A stretch of DNA of 64,000 nt from Glutinoglossum americanum (lineage: Eukaryota > Ascomycota > Geoglossomycetes > Geoglossales > Geoglossaceae), in assembly GCA_020080175.1 (NCBI GenBank), contig JAGHQL010000003.1, positions 248,001-312,000 on the forward strand. The letters run 5' to 3'. A program made the translations under genes and the position numbers. Positions 31,283 through 43,900 of this stretch are shown one piece after another. The notes beneath the pieces are model-generated. The model ran no database searches. It saw nothing but the letters and a program-made list of their open reading frames with translations, and was not told the DNA's origin. Each line of letters begins with the position of its first letter. Positions within the stretch are counted from its first letter, which is position 1.

Positions 31283-34200
31283 TTATGCATAGGCTGCCCA
31301 ACCTACAATTCTAAATGTCAGCAATGTACCCTCGAGTAACCACCGAAAGGCGTTTCTACATACCGCAATATAAAACCGCCAAGTTCCTCTCGTCCGTAGC
31401 CTGCTGAATCAATTCGTTAACCGTAGCCGTGACACTCAACGTCTTCGACAATTTCTTCGCTACAACCGTCAACGCTCTATCCGCCTCACTAGGCTCATTT
31501 TCATCCTTCTTCCTCGTCGCATACGCATCCGCATCCGCACCATCCATAGCAGGTGCAGGAGTAGCCGTCTCGCTCTGCGCCTCCTGCATCCTCTTGATGC
31601 GGAGTGGGGACACAGACCAGAGGTAAAGCGGGTCGTAGCGTAACACGTCCAGGATGGTCATGATGCTGTATGATTCCTCGCGGAGGGCGTCAAGGGTGAA
31701 TTCGCAGCAGCGGCGGAAGACGCCTTCAGTTTTGGTGATTCCCATACCGTCAACTATGTCGCGGGTTAGGCGGAACGGGACGACTTCTGGGACGGGGAGG
31801 ACACGGCCCTGGGGTTTGAGATGGTTAGCATTATGTAAGCAAAGGGGGCGGGGATACAGGAGGTTAACCTGTTCGAAAGCCACGCCCAGATCAATGTGGA
31901 CGACTTCCCCAGTCTTTTCATCTAAGAGGATATTATGCGCATGTCTATCACCTAGACCCAAGACGTGACCAAGGATGGACGTAGCAGCAATACTACGATT
32001 GTACGCTAACCTCTTCTCGAACCAATCATCTGGATTGTCAAATCGCTCCATGAAGAAGTATCTCATCACGGGGTGAAAATGCTCCGTCACTTGAAGATAC
32101 GCTTTTAGCCTATGATCCACAGAGCGCGACTGCACATCTGAGATGGTTTTGCGACACACGTTCGGTTTCCAATCCTTGGGGAAGTGTTTCTGGTGGGCGG
32201 GCATCAGGAAGTCATGTAGCGGGATGGTATTTGGAACAAACTCAATTATACCAGCAGACGTCGTTAGTGGTAAGACTTTATATGTTCTGACACGGAGGTT
32301 CCGCTGCCTGGTCGACCGATTACTCTGGAGTAGCTCGCTAACTTGTTCAAAAACCTGTTCCATGATTGCGTCTTGTCGGAGATCGTCATTGCCGCCTTTT
32401 ACCTGTCGTAATGTTAGGGGACATCGTAATTGGGGTTAAGGCGGCAACACCTACGAGTTGTTTATGTTTGGATCCGTCTGATGCGATGCATGTGACAATC
32501 TTTGGGGCACTTACGCCTGAAGCGATGGTCATCTCCGGTTGAAATTTCTCAATGACTGGGACCTTGCTGTAGTCACAGTCTGCTCGGAGCCCTATGTTCA
32601 TTGTTGGTGGCGGTAGCCGATAGCGAGGGACGTCCTGCTCAAGCTTGTGGCCCTGGGTTGTTCTCCGAAGTGCCACTCTAGACCCTGGTTTCGTCTTGTC
32701 GTCAAGCTTTTCTAGGGCGAGCTTTACATAGCAGATGCTAGAGTCGTGGATAGATTTCCATTTTTCCCTAGAGTTTTCCGCCTCCCTAAGCCGAACGGCT
32801 ATCTTTAAGGCCGCCTCGTGCCTAGAAATAGCCTTTTCATCTTTGCCCCCTTTTGTTGTCTTAGAGCCAGCGAAAATCTGGTAAATGCCGTGGTATGGAT
32901 GGTCTGTACAGATTCGGAGTACGAGTGAGAAAAGGAGCGGTTGAAAGTCGTCCGTCACATTTAGCAACCGTGATGAGAGTTGATTTATCAATGATGCAAA
33001 TTTTCTGCTTGGAACAGTGGCCAAGCACTTCCCCACCGCTCTGTTAGCTATTTTACTGTCTGATTGCTGTAACCAGAGTGCACAGAATCGTAGTACGTCG
33101 TTGTTGTAGGTCTCACAAGCCCTGAGACACAAAAGATAGTTTTCAAGACTACGTTGAAGGAATGTTTGCCTGCTATCCAGCAAACGTTTGTACTCCTGAT
33201 CGTCTAATTCAAACCATTGCTTCGCCTTAGCACGGTGACTCCGAAGCTGGTCTTTTGCTTGCGCGGAACTTGATTTCATCATTTTTTCGAGATCCTGAAC
33301 CTCGGCCTCCTTGCGTTGTCTCAGTTTCTGGATCCGTTGAAAATCTTCTAAATTATCCTGGTTTTGTAGTTGCCGATCACAAAAGGATGCGAACTCATGG
33401 AAGACCTGGCCTGCTTCTATGCCTTCTGTAGTATTTTTGAGCTCCTTCACAGCTGGAAGTAAGTATTTGGAAATAATCTCGTCTGGCTTTTCCAATCTTG
33501 CTTCGGATATACGATGGCCCTGACCTATTAGTAAGCTCGAATATCACGCCATTGTTTGAATGACTTACAAGTTTAGCTAATAGCTCGGGTTTGCCGATAG
33601 GAATTGTCTGTTTTCGAAGATCCGGGAGGGTATTGAGGGACTGTAGCACCCTTATAGATGCCATCATTTCTCCTTGGTCCCAAAGAACGTTGGCAGCTTC
33701 GAATTGAGCCATTGCCCCTATTTCTAGACCTAGCTTGTTGCATGGCTCAGTCAACCCAGAGAGGTAGGTCGCAGTCGTTAGTGAGTTCTGGAGGGCGCCG
33801 TGACTCCGGCTCATTTGAGAGGATTCCAAGAGAGCGTGGACTTCAATTAGCCGAGTATCTCGAGCACTAGTCTGAGTAGCATTTAATAGAGAGGGCCGGC
33901 GGCTCAGCGAGCTGAAAATCGTTTCTCTCGAAGACAAAATCTGACTCACATCCTCAAAACTAATACCTTGTTAGTGAGTGCTTCCTCTCGGCCCGTGGGT
34001 ATGTATTAAGCGCCTACCGTCCCAACCGCATCCAGGGCTCGCGCGACTGCATTCTCTCCCAAGCTTCCTTTAATTGGCCAGCATCTTCAACATTGACTGC
34101 CTCGTCAATCTCAGTCAATACTGCCAAAGTCCTCAAAGACACATGCAAAGATGTACCAGTCTGGCTTTCTTTCGTCATTTGTGTCATAGTGTCGAGAAAA

Positions 34201-37200
34201 TTAGTATCGAGACTTCGTGAGATTGTGGGTAGATCCGAGGCGCTGTTGATGCATTGAAATACACGGAATATAGTTGCTGCCTCTGTCTTGTGGGTTACCG
34301 GATCCGGGATATCCCATTGCTCCAGCTTCCTTGCGGCCTGGTAGGTGCTATCAACCATGTCCGTTGCACGCCCGTCTTGTAGCTCGCTCCGAAGCAATGA
34401 ATGAGAAAGGCCGTTAAGATTAAGCGCACTGAGCGCCTCGATCATACCACACGAATCAACCTCGTCTGTATCCTCCTTTGTTCGCATTTGGCTATCATAA
34501 TGGGCACCGCGAAACGACAAGCTCTTGAAACCATCCCTTTCATATTCTAATCGATCCATAACCGCTGCTAGGCTCGACTGCTGCCCAACTCCGTAAAATG
34601 AGTCGGGGTCGTCAATATGCTTGAAGATTAGAAGCAGGAGGTCGGTTGGGTGAGACAATTTCTGTGCACCAGAGGCCCGGCGTGACGCTCGCGCCGCTTG
34701 AGAGGACCGAATCTCAATGAAAAGTAAAGCAGTCTTGAACATTTTACACTTGGCAGCTGCTTCAGCTAAGTCTCCATAGTCCAAATCGAGCCAATATTCG
34801 CGATCAGCTGTCGTAACCTCCTGGGGAATTGGCTGAGTTCGTAGGTAGAGGATGGTAGTGATGAGGACTTTAACATGTGGAGTCGTAGCACCAGTGCAAG
34901 TTCGAAACCACTCTCGAAACACCTCTGATAACTGCGCGCGGGTGGATCGTTGCCCTTCAAACTCTCGGTGCAAAATAACGTGTAAGATATACGGAAATAG
35001 TTGCTCTGCTAGCCCATCAATGCCATCAAGTATTAGTGGAAGAGCGCCGATTATCGCATCGTCAGACGCTGCGTGTGCCAAAGAGATGGACAGGTTCCGT
35101 ATCCACCTTGTTACTGGTACGTTAGGTACATACTTTGCGCTCTCTTTCACAGAATGGTGAATGGGCGGGGTGCTATGGCTGGTTGGAGGTACATAGGTAT
35201 CCCAAGTTAAGGCCTTTAGTAGTGAGGTTGGTAGGACTTGCTCGCACTCGTATGCTTCCTCCGGATCCCGATCAATAACCCTTAAAACTATCCTTTCAAG
35301 TGTGTTCTCAGCAATTCCGACCTCGTTACACTTGTCACCAAGTAAAAGATCGCGGAGGTGTCTCAGAATCGCTGACTTTGAGCTTGATTGACGCCCAGAA
35401 TGTCCAGCAGAGAATTCCTTTAGCTTACTAAGTTCCGACTCATGAGTCAACTCTTTATGTGCCCTACCACTCGAGGCATAAGCTCGTCCTAGTATCCGTG
35501 CGGCCCAGAGCAAATAGCCATTCCCGATGTCTACACGTTGGCAGGATCTCCAAACGGCCACAGCATTAGCGACTGCATCCTCGTCAGAGCCAAAAATATC
35601 GTAGCGATAAGAGGATGGCCGCTGGAAATCTGCACAGAGCAAGGAGTACGCAAGGCTCTGGGAAGGGCGATTTAATAGCTTCCTATTACCAGTTTCGTCC
35701 TCAAGCAGTTCTCGCAACAGATCGCTCTCACTTGTTCCTCTAATTGCATTTCCCTCTACTCGGATGGCTCGTGCGGAGCGTACTATTGACTGGAATGCAT
35801 CTTGGTGAGCTTCGGGCATAATTGGGGAGCGGTATTGTTCTAGGAACAATCCAAACCACGCATGGAAGGCTTCTGCTTTGCTCATTGTCTTCTGGTGCTC
35901 ATTCTCCTGAGTCGTGCTTTCCTGAGTTGAGCAGAGGAATGCCCTAATAGAGGCCAGGATCGAGAGAGAGATGCCAGCAACGAAAGAAGGGGCATGCTTC
36001 AGGTACTCCGAACCATGGATAAACAGATACTGGACGAGACCGATTGTGTCATCCGCGCATTGCCCATCGATGAGGAATGGTCGGAGAGAATGTAGCAACA
36101 TCTCCAGAGGGTAGTCTCGGAGAGCTGTATCACCAGCCATACAGACCAAAATTCTAACCCTCCTGATAACAGAGCATGCGTGTAGAGAGCCAAGTGCAGG
36201 GTGAATAGTATCGAGTAGCTTGCGGAGAACAAACGTCAGAAGCGCAGGGTTCCAAAGGTTAGAAAGGTCATATCTTGTACGGCTACACAGATGGGACAAC
36301 TCATCAATGAAGTATTTTGCACGGAAAGACGGCTGCTGGTTCGCTGGTAGAGGGCTCTCCGACACGCTAATTGCCCTCATCTCCTTTAAAGCTTTGCTCG
36401 CGTACTCGAAAGAGGGGTGTTTCAAAAACGCTCTTTCTATTTGCTCTTCCTGTTCAATCGATCTGAAAAGTAGTGCAAGAATTTTCGCGAAATTGGAATG
36501 AAGTAGAGTATAAAACTTTTCTTTTCCGATCCGCTTTCGGATCCGAACTTCGCCGCTGACGTATACGCTTGTTTTGTCTGTTGGGGGGAAGCTGATGTCT
36601 CTAGCAATGCTATAACCGACGACTTTATCGAAAGATTGCTCAACAAGGTCTTCAAAAGATATGTTAAGGATACTTGATAAAGCAGAGGCCTCCTCATCCT
36701 TGCATCGCATCACAAGCTGACCCATAGCTTCATCCTGGATATCGCTCAGAAGTTGCTTTAGATCACAGTAGCCAAATACCTGAAAGGGTATTGTCATAAT
36801 TGACTGTGAAGCCAGCCAAGTGTAGAGGAGTTGCGAAACAAAGAGTTTAAAGACATCTCGTGGGCCGCTCAATCCTAGTGAGTCCGAAACGTAGATGAGA
36901 CAGCGACTTGCATGGCGAGCGGAATCAGGTATTTGACCCGGCGTTTCGAAGATATGATAGACGCTCCGTCGTATTAGGGTATACCAGCTCGATGCAAGGC
37001 GTGCAAGCGTAAGAAGACGCAGTGCCAATCCCTCAATCCAATCCTTATCAGTAGGGAGACTACTAAGTACTTCCTCAAAGACATTGTCATGATTTTTCAA
37101 AAGGAACAGCCCAAATATCTCTGGTAAGCGTTCGGCCAAGTGAAATTTGACCGGAATATCCCCATCCCGGAGTATAGCAAGAAGACTCGATTGGATAGAT

Positions 37201-40200
37201 GGGAGGTTTTGCTCCTTTCCGTACTCCGGTTGAGCCTTTAGGAGACATTGGAGGAGATTCGCAATCCCAGTTTGGACATTGGGTGATGATATGCCCTTAT
37301 GCAGCGCAACCTTTATGAACCAACTGTAAAAGTCTGCGCCAACTTCAGAAAGATCTTCGCTCTCACTCTGCGTCCATTCATTCGCAAATCCGGTCAAAAC
37401 ATCGATACAAATCCCAATCGAAACCTCACACCTCTCATAGTCGTATGATTGTAGGACACGCTCGCCAAAGTGAAACAACAATTTAGCAGCGTCATGTGCG
37501 TCCACCACCAATTCGGATATAGCAAAAGCCCTAAGCACAGATCGGCTGGCCAGTAGTTCAGGTTGGTCAAGTGAGGTGAGGTAATCAATGAAAGAGGAGC
37601 ACAGTACACTCTCGGGCAACCCGGTTTGTTCAGCCCTGAGTTTAAAAGCAGAGGAGTGTAGATGGAGAAGAGCTGCTGTCGAATGCCTGAATGTCGCAAA
37701 GCTAGTCTCGGCACCTAGATCTTGCCGAATGATATCTGGCTTTCCCGTGTCTGCCCTTCCACGACTCGCTTGGGATTCGAAATCATCGTCTATATCCATG
37801 GGATCAATCTCATCGCCGGCTGGAAAGCTATCATGTAATCTACGCCGAGATCCCACCACCTCAGAAAAGCTCATCAGAACGTTCGGAATGCCCCAATGAC
37901 CTAGGTCTTCGGCTGGTCCATACTTGATTGAAGAAACCCGACTGATATAAGGCCTCGTGGTTTGCAGCATCACATCAACAAGCATCTGAGGACAGTCTTC
38001 ACGAGCGAGGAATTTTGTCAGCGCGGCCGTCAGGGCTTCGGTATGCCTTGTGAGGGATTCAGTGCGTCGGGTGTCGCGGAGCCTGATGGTCGACGTTAGC
38101 GTGCTGCCAATGATGCATAACGATGTGATAATTCGGATAATGTCTGTATTGACGGATTTGGCGTGGTCCGACGTTAGAGCTATCCAATTCTCTCGCGCCT
38201 TTTCAAACTCATGTATACAGTGATCAAATATCAGCACCTCGGCTGAGTGGTACCTCGACACAGAGCCTGCAAGCGATTCTGTTCCAGGTTCATCTTCGTA
38301 CAATTGGTCCTGAAGCGGAAGATCAACTTCGTCAAAGAGGAGTAGGTAGTTCATAAGTTTCTGGCTTCGTGAGCAGCGCAGCCATGCTCGCGCTATAGAG
38401 CCACAAAGGAAGTATGGTTCAGACAGTATAGGTCTGTACGCACGGCCGATGCATCCAAAAAGGAGACTAAGAACATGGGCAGGGTCGGCATGCTGAGAAT
38501 ACTGAGGCGCTGTAGATCTATCTGTGAATCTCGCTGCGCCAGCTGTCAGCAGCCTTGACCTCAGTCTTGTCGTAGGGTGACCAACCTGGTCTCCACCTCG
38601 AAAAAAGCCATTGGAGAAGGCGATCAGACGACGCCCCCGTTGCTCCCCGCACTTCAAAATTCCGCCGCCTCATTAAAAGTGCCCACAGAGATAACGCCGA
38701 GTCAACCAAGGCCCCCGGCCCGTTAATCTCAATCGAGCTAATCATCGATTCAACAACTGTTGCAACCGAGGGGTAATCCACAAGTTTCCATTCCAGTATT
38801 ACCTGCATTAAATGGCATGCGGGCCGGCAGGTCGAAGGGGATGTAGCGCTCCGGGATGCAAGCTGCCAAATCTGTAGCCATTCCGTACAGAGGGAGGAAG
38901 AACGAGCGGTTTCTTGGTAGACACAACTAGGTTGATGCACATTAGCGGCCTATACAATTAATTGCGTCTCCTAAGGAAAGAACCAGGACGCTGCGGAAGA
39001 AGGGCCGCAGAACCTTGCGATTGCCATCAATGCCCAAGAAGCTATTGCATTGCTATCATCAGAAATACATGCCACTAGTTGGCTCATCGTAGCTTTCAAC
39101 CTGTCTTCTGTTAAGTGCTTTTCTTCCAGGGCAAATACTATTGCCTGCAAAGCGCAAATCCTTGTGCCGATGTGTGGTGACCTAGACTCCCGAAATAGTT
39201 CACCAAAATGTCCGTCGGAAAGCCTAGCCGTCCGCTGTCGCTTATTAGATGTCTCTGCGGAAAATTCTGGCCTCATTGCCCAAGAAGACTGGCCTTCACT
39301 CACATCAAGTGAGAGAACGAGGAGTGAGATTAACTGAGGTATCATCCAGCTCTGCTCCGAGCGCGTCGAGCCGCTGCGTAAGCAGCATTGCTTCAGTCGG
39401 AGGGACGTGCGTTCGCAGACTAGATCTCCATGTTGCAACAGAGAAATGTCATCTAGACTTAATTGCTCTCTATCGAGTCGCCTGGAGTAATCTGATTTTA
39501 TTGCCTCTAGTAAGGATTCGATATGTGCCTTATCGTCCTCCGAATTTCCATCCAACATCATCCGCCTTATGTGTGATTTCCCGTAGATCAATGTTGTGAT
39601 CATCTCATCCTTCAATGGCGAAGATTTGGATGTCCACAGATGGCTCATCAGCGGAATAACCTCCCGAAGAACATCTTCGGTAAGTGAGATATAGTCAGTC
39701 CTGGTTCTGACTAGGACAGCATTGAGAACAGCAAACGCCGCTTGGTGGGCTCTGCTGACAGCCGGGCTAGAACCTAGGAACCGAGAAGCGGTGGCGAGGA
39801 CATCTTGCGCCCTCTCGAGAATTGGGGCGTTGGGAGCAGAGACTAATTGTTGCAGGCAGAACATCAGCTCCTCTGCATTGGACTTGGACTGGGCGTTGTT
39901 GGTAGCACGGCCGCTTGGCGACCTGACGGCTAACATAGAACCAGAGCCAGTGTTGGAGGAAGTATCAGGCGGGCCAGGCGTCGAGCGACCTTTCGAACTT
40001 ACTCCTTGCGCGGCAAAACCATGTCTTTGAGGCCCAACCCCTTCACAACAAAAGTCAACCACACCTATCCATTCATCCTTGAGGAAATGTTCAACGTGCG
40101 GCTGATGTTCTAAGAGAGTTCTCAAGGCTTTGATATAGTCCAAGCTCAGGGGCTCACAGTAGCCCTCCCCTGTTGTAGGCAAACTCTGGATGATATGATC

Positions 40201-40687
40201 TGTCAATGCAATTGCGGTTTTATGCCTTATCCTTTTGACCCCTACTTCAACCGCAACACGAAGAACAGCCGCACATGTTGATAGTCGAAGGCTCAATTGG
40301 CTCTTCACGTTTGCTCTTGTAGCTTTCACATAGAGTGACTTTTCGGACGATGTAACACGAAAAAGCGCTTCGTATATTTTATGAAACCCTTTGTCGTTGA
40401 GAGCATCTCTGTCATGGCACTTGGTTCAGCATCGTGGAGCATCGATAAAGCCAAGGCACACATACAATCTTGAACTTCTACGATTTGAGGTGAGGATATG
40501 TTTTAAATCTAGGACTGTGAGCGAACTTCGTTGATAATTTTCTAATTCAAACGTACCTGCAAGACCTTCCGATCTCTCCTTAGTCTTATCCGACCGAATC
40601 TGGTCTAAAAGGTCTCAGTGAATTCGGACGCTGAACCAATAAATAAGAGAACTAACCAATAGCCCCATTTATATTGACTTCACCCAT
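31283..40687 (-). CDS. TEL1: Serine/threonine kinase Tel1 (ATM homologue)
   Basis: Ten exons join in frame to 2977 residues: 40657-40687, 40557-40604, 40466-40514, 38984-40408, 38586-38926, 34018-38542, 33569-33959, 32455-33519, 31364-32402 and 31283-31302. The N-terminus has the Tel1/ATM TAN motif ([20 protein letters not shown], about residues 13-32). A long helical-repeat region follows, then FAT, then the PI3K-like kinase. Kinase landmarks are [22 protein letters not shown] (about 2775) and VVHIDLG (about 2795). The FATC tail ends YCGWAAYA. The catalytic Asp residues are present. Tel1 senses double-strand breaks and controls telomere length. Introns are 42-61 bp, several with CTAAC/CTGAC branch sites. 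The donors at 38983 (GTTCTT) and 38585 (GTTGGT) are the weakest calls. Confidence 0.95.
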
Positions 40688-40965
40688 GTCAACTCCTCAA
40701 ATTTTTTCGGGAGGATTGGAAGCCCTAGCTCTCTAGACAGCCTCCGCATCGCCCAGCTCTGATTCTTACCAGTAGAATAGCTGAGACAAACAAACTCCCT
40801 GAAATGGATCACCACTCGTTGTGGAACCAAGCTCGTTGAGGCTCGGCAAAACGCGAAGTTTAGCGCGGATTAACACCACGTGACCGCGAGATTCCTCGTT
40901 TCGACATCGCTGAGCTACAACCTCACAACTAGAGTGCACACGCGACGGGTTAAAGGCCAGTCAAC
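40688..40965. promoter_or_regulatory. Shared divergent promoter of TEL1 and NUP192
   Basis: Only 278 bp separate the start codons of the two large genes. A CACGTG E-box-like palindrome lies at about 40877-40882. Both genes' promoters must be contained here or overlap the first exons. Confidence 0.5.
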
Positions 40966-43900
40966 ATGGGAGACAAATACGACATCAGTGGGCTGCAGAA
41001 TCTCCACCGAGATCTGCTGGCTTTATCTGAGTCCCGGCTTCCAAACTTAGAGAGACTCTGGGTGGAACTGGAAGACCAGCTAGAGGAACTGAAGAAATTC
41101 CTCGACAAAACTCCAAAAAACGCGAAACATCGGCAGATGGTGTCTTCTGGTAGGCATGGGCATTCCCTCAGCTACAGTTGGCTATGCTTTAATGGATAGT
41201 ACTTACGATACTGGTGATCTTTAGGGAAAATCCAAATAGACGGCGTGGATTATTCTATCAATGAAGAACTTAAAGAAGGCACCCTTCAGCTAGCAGATAC
41301 TCTAAACATTGATGAGATCGAAGCAGCTAGCATGTTTATGATTGCTTGGGAGGAAGCGGAGACACTAGACAGGTCGGAGTTGGAGACTTCTATCATTCGA
41401 TTTCACGAACGGAGACAATATGTGCTAGAGTGCGTGCGCTTGGTGATGAAACTTGACAAGGATGTTGAGGAAGAAATTCGGGATAATTTTGCAAGGGTTG
41501 TCAGGCACATAGAATCGAAGACAGATGGCGGCGGACCAGCGTTTTACAACAGCTGTCTACTGAGTATGGCAGATATAAGGAGATGGTTACAAGAGCTTGC
41601 GGAGAAGACACAGACTGCTTCGATCCGGGGACAGGACCAGTTACCCGAGCTTACTGAGACTATTGAACTCCAGCGGGTCAGCCTCACCAGGCAACATGAG
41701 TCTCTGGGTGCGATTCTGTCCTACCTTGCTTACAGGCGCCATTCAAGTGTCGACAATTTCAAGTCTCTACTGTCGGCCTTTAAAGGTTTCAACAAATACG
41801 ACAACTTGCTGGTCCACTATATACCAGGCCTGATATCCTTTGTTCTTCAGTTCGGGTCAGCTGAGAATAGTGAATCGCGAGAAGAAACCCGTACCCTTTG
41901 TCAGCACATCATCGACGAAAAAGAAAACGACCCATGGGCCCTGCGATACTTTCAGGCAGCAGTGAGCGCCTGGTGGTTCGGTGAGTATAGTGGGTGGTAT
42001 CCTGAAGGGTCCATGATCACTTCCTTAAATGGCCCGAGCACTGAGGAGGAAACAGAGGCCGAACTACCATCCAGGAAATTTTTAGAAGCGTTAAAAGACG
42101 GCGCGTTGGATTTCATTCTCTCTGTCATTGCAGATGTCAGGGCTAGTGATTGGCTAGATCCGGCGAAGCAAGGGCTACGTGGCTGGCTACAACGGAAGTC
42201 TCCAGTAATTGCATCAGATCCCACGCCATTCTCACCATACTTTCAACTTCTTGTAATGGAAGACCTTGAATCATTTGTCGATGCGGTTATTACGAATATG
42301 CCAGATACGCTTCGACGATTAAAAATCGATGAGGAGGAACAGAGGTCTCTGCGACGCACACCCGAGAATGATCTCGACCTCGAAAAATTTCTCCTTATCA
42401 TGTCCTATGTTTATGAGGATCGCCCCGAAGCAGCGATGTCATTCTGGACCGATCCAGACAGCAACCTCTTCGGTTTTCTTCAATGGGCTTCTTCACGACA
42501 GATTACTCCATTAGCCAGTGTATATTCCGAGTTGATACGAACACTGGCCAAAGGAGAAGAATGTGCGACTGCGGCGCATGAATTTCTCCTGGAAGAGGGC
42601 CCAACGGCCACTGGCAAACTGCGAAGATCACAATCGTTTTGCTGGGACCAAATCTTCTCGGAGCTCCAATATTACTCTTCAAAGATACGTGATCGTCCAG
42701 CATTAACACAGTCAACAGTTTACCGAACAGGGAGGCCGAGTACCGAGGAGGCAGAGCTTGAGCCAGAGGTTGCCGTAATGCTAGAAGGATATCTCCGCCT
42801 GATCGCAAGACTGTGCACTGAGTGTCCGCCAGCGCGATCCTGGCTCTTCGGCCATTCAACCTTTCATCTTGTGGAGCTTCTCTTCCTCTTCTGCAGCAGC
42901 GCTATCCCGAGTCGACTCAGGGCGTGCGCTTTCGGTACTTTGGAGGCATTGTTGAAGGACAAATCACCCCAGGTCGGCGATTATATCTGGCAGTACCTTG
43001 ACCAATGGGTCTCTGGGGGTCTCGCACCGTCGTCAGACCTCTCAATGGTTCCAAACCCTCCAAATGCGCCAGTCTGGGCTGAGGAAGTAATCTTCGAGGC
43101 AATTGCGACAGATTTTGAAGAATCAAATGCATTTGTTCAGCTGCTGCAAGCTCTTGTTGCTCCTTATGTCAATGAGAGTGGTCTTAACGATGCCTTACCG
43201 TTCCCAGAGTATCTTGGATCGGCATACCGAATGCCGGGCATAGAGCCGCACATTGACTTTGTCCTTGGCCGGGTGTTCGGGATGAAAACAGCGGAATTAC
43301 AGGACTTAAGCCAACTACGGATACTAAGGCACACTTGCTTGGAATTTATTACAACCTGCTTATCCACATTCAATGAAGATTTGTTAATCTTTGCAAACGG
43401 CTCTAACGTCTCAGTAGACGCAGCCATAGGAACATCGTCATTGGAGCTCTACGTCCGACTTCACCCTTTTTCGCGGGTCATGGAATGGCTATTCAATGAG
43501 AAGGTGCTAACCGCATTATTTTCGGCCGCTCACCAGGATATCGTCGAAGTTAGCAACTCTTCGCCAGACTCACCTCTGATGTTAGGATTGTTGAGGAGCA
43601 TTGAAACCATGAGCTTGTTAATGAAGATGCAGTTCACTTACCTAGATATCGTCAGACCAATAATTAAGTCGAACTCGCCCAACAGAAGACCACCGGTCTC
43701 CAACACCGCTCTAGCATCATTTGAAGACTCAGTGCTGAACAACCTACAGTTAGTGGTTGATCTTGGGCTATATTGCGGTACAGGGCACCAAGAGCTAGTT
43801 ATTCTATCTCTCCGGCTACTCGAACAGGTTTCAACGGCCCGGCGATTGGTTTCTGCGCCGATATCCGCCTTTGGACAAAGACTCGGTCGAAACTACATTA

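Noticed and set aside
32403-34017. Apparent frame breaks in TEL1 suggesting a pseudogene
   Set aside because: Each coincides with a GT-AG intron of 49-58 bp and the phases of all ten exons agree to the stop codon.
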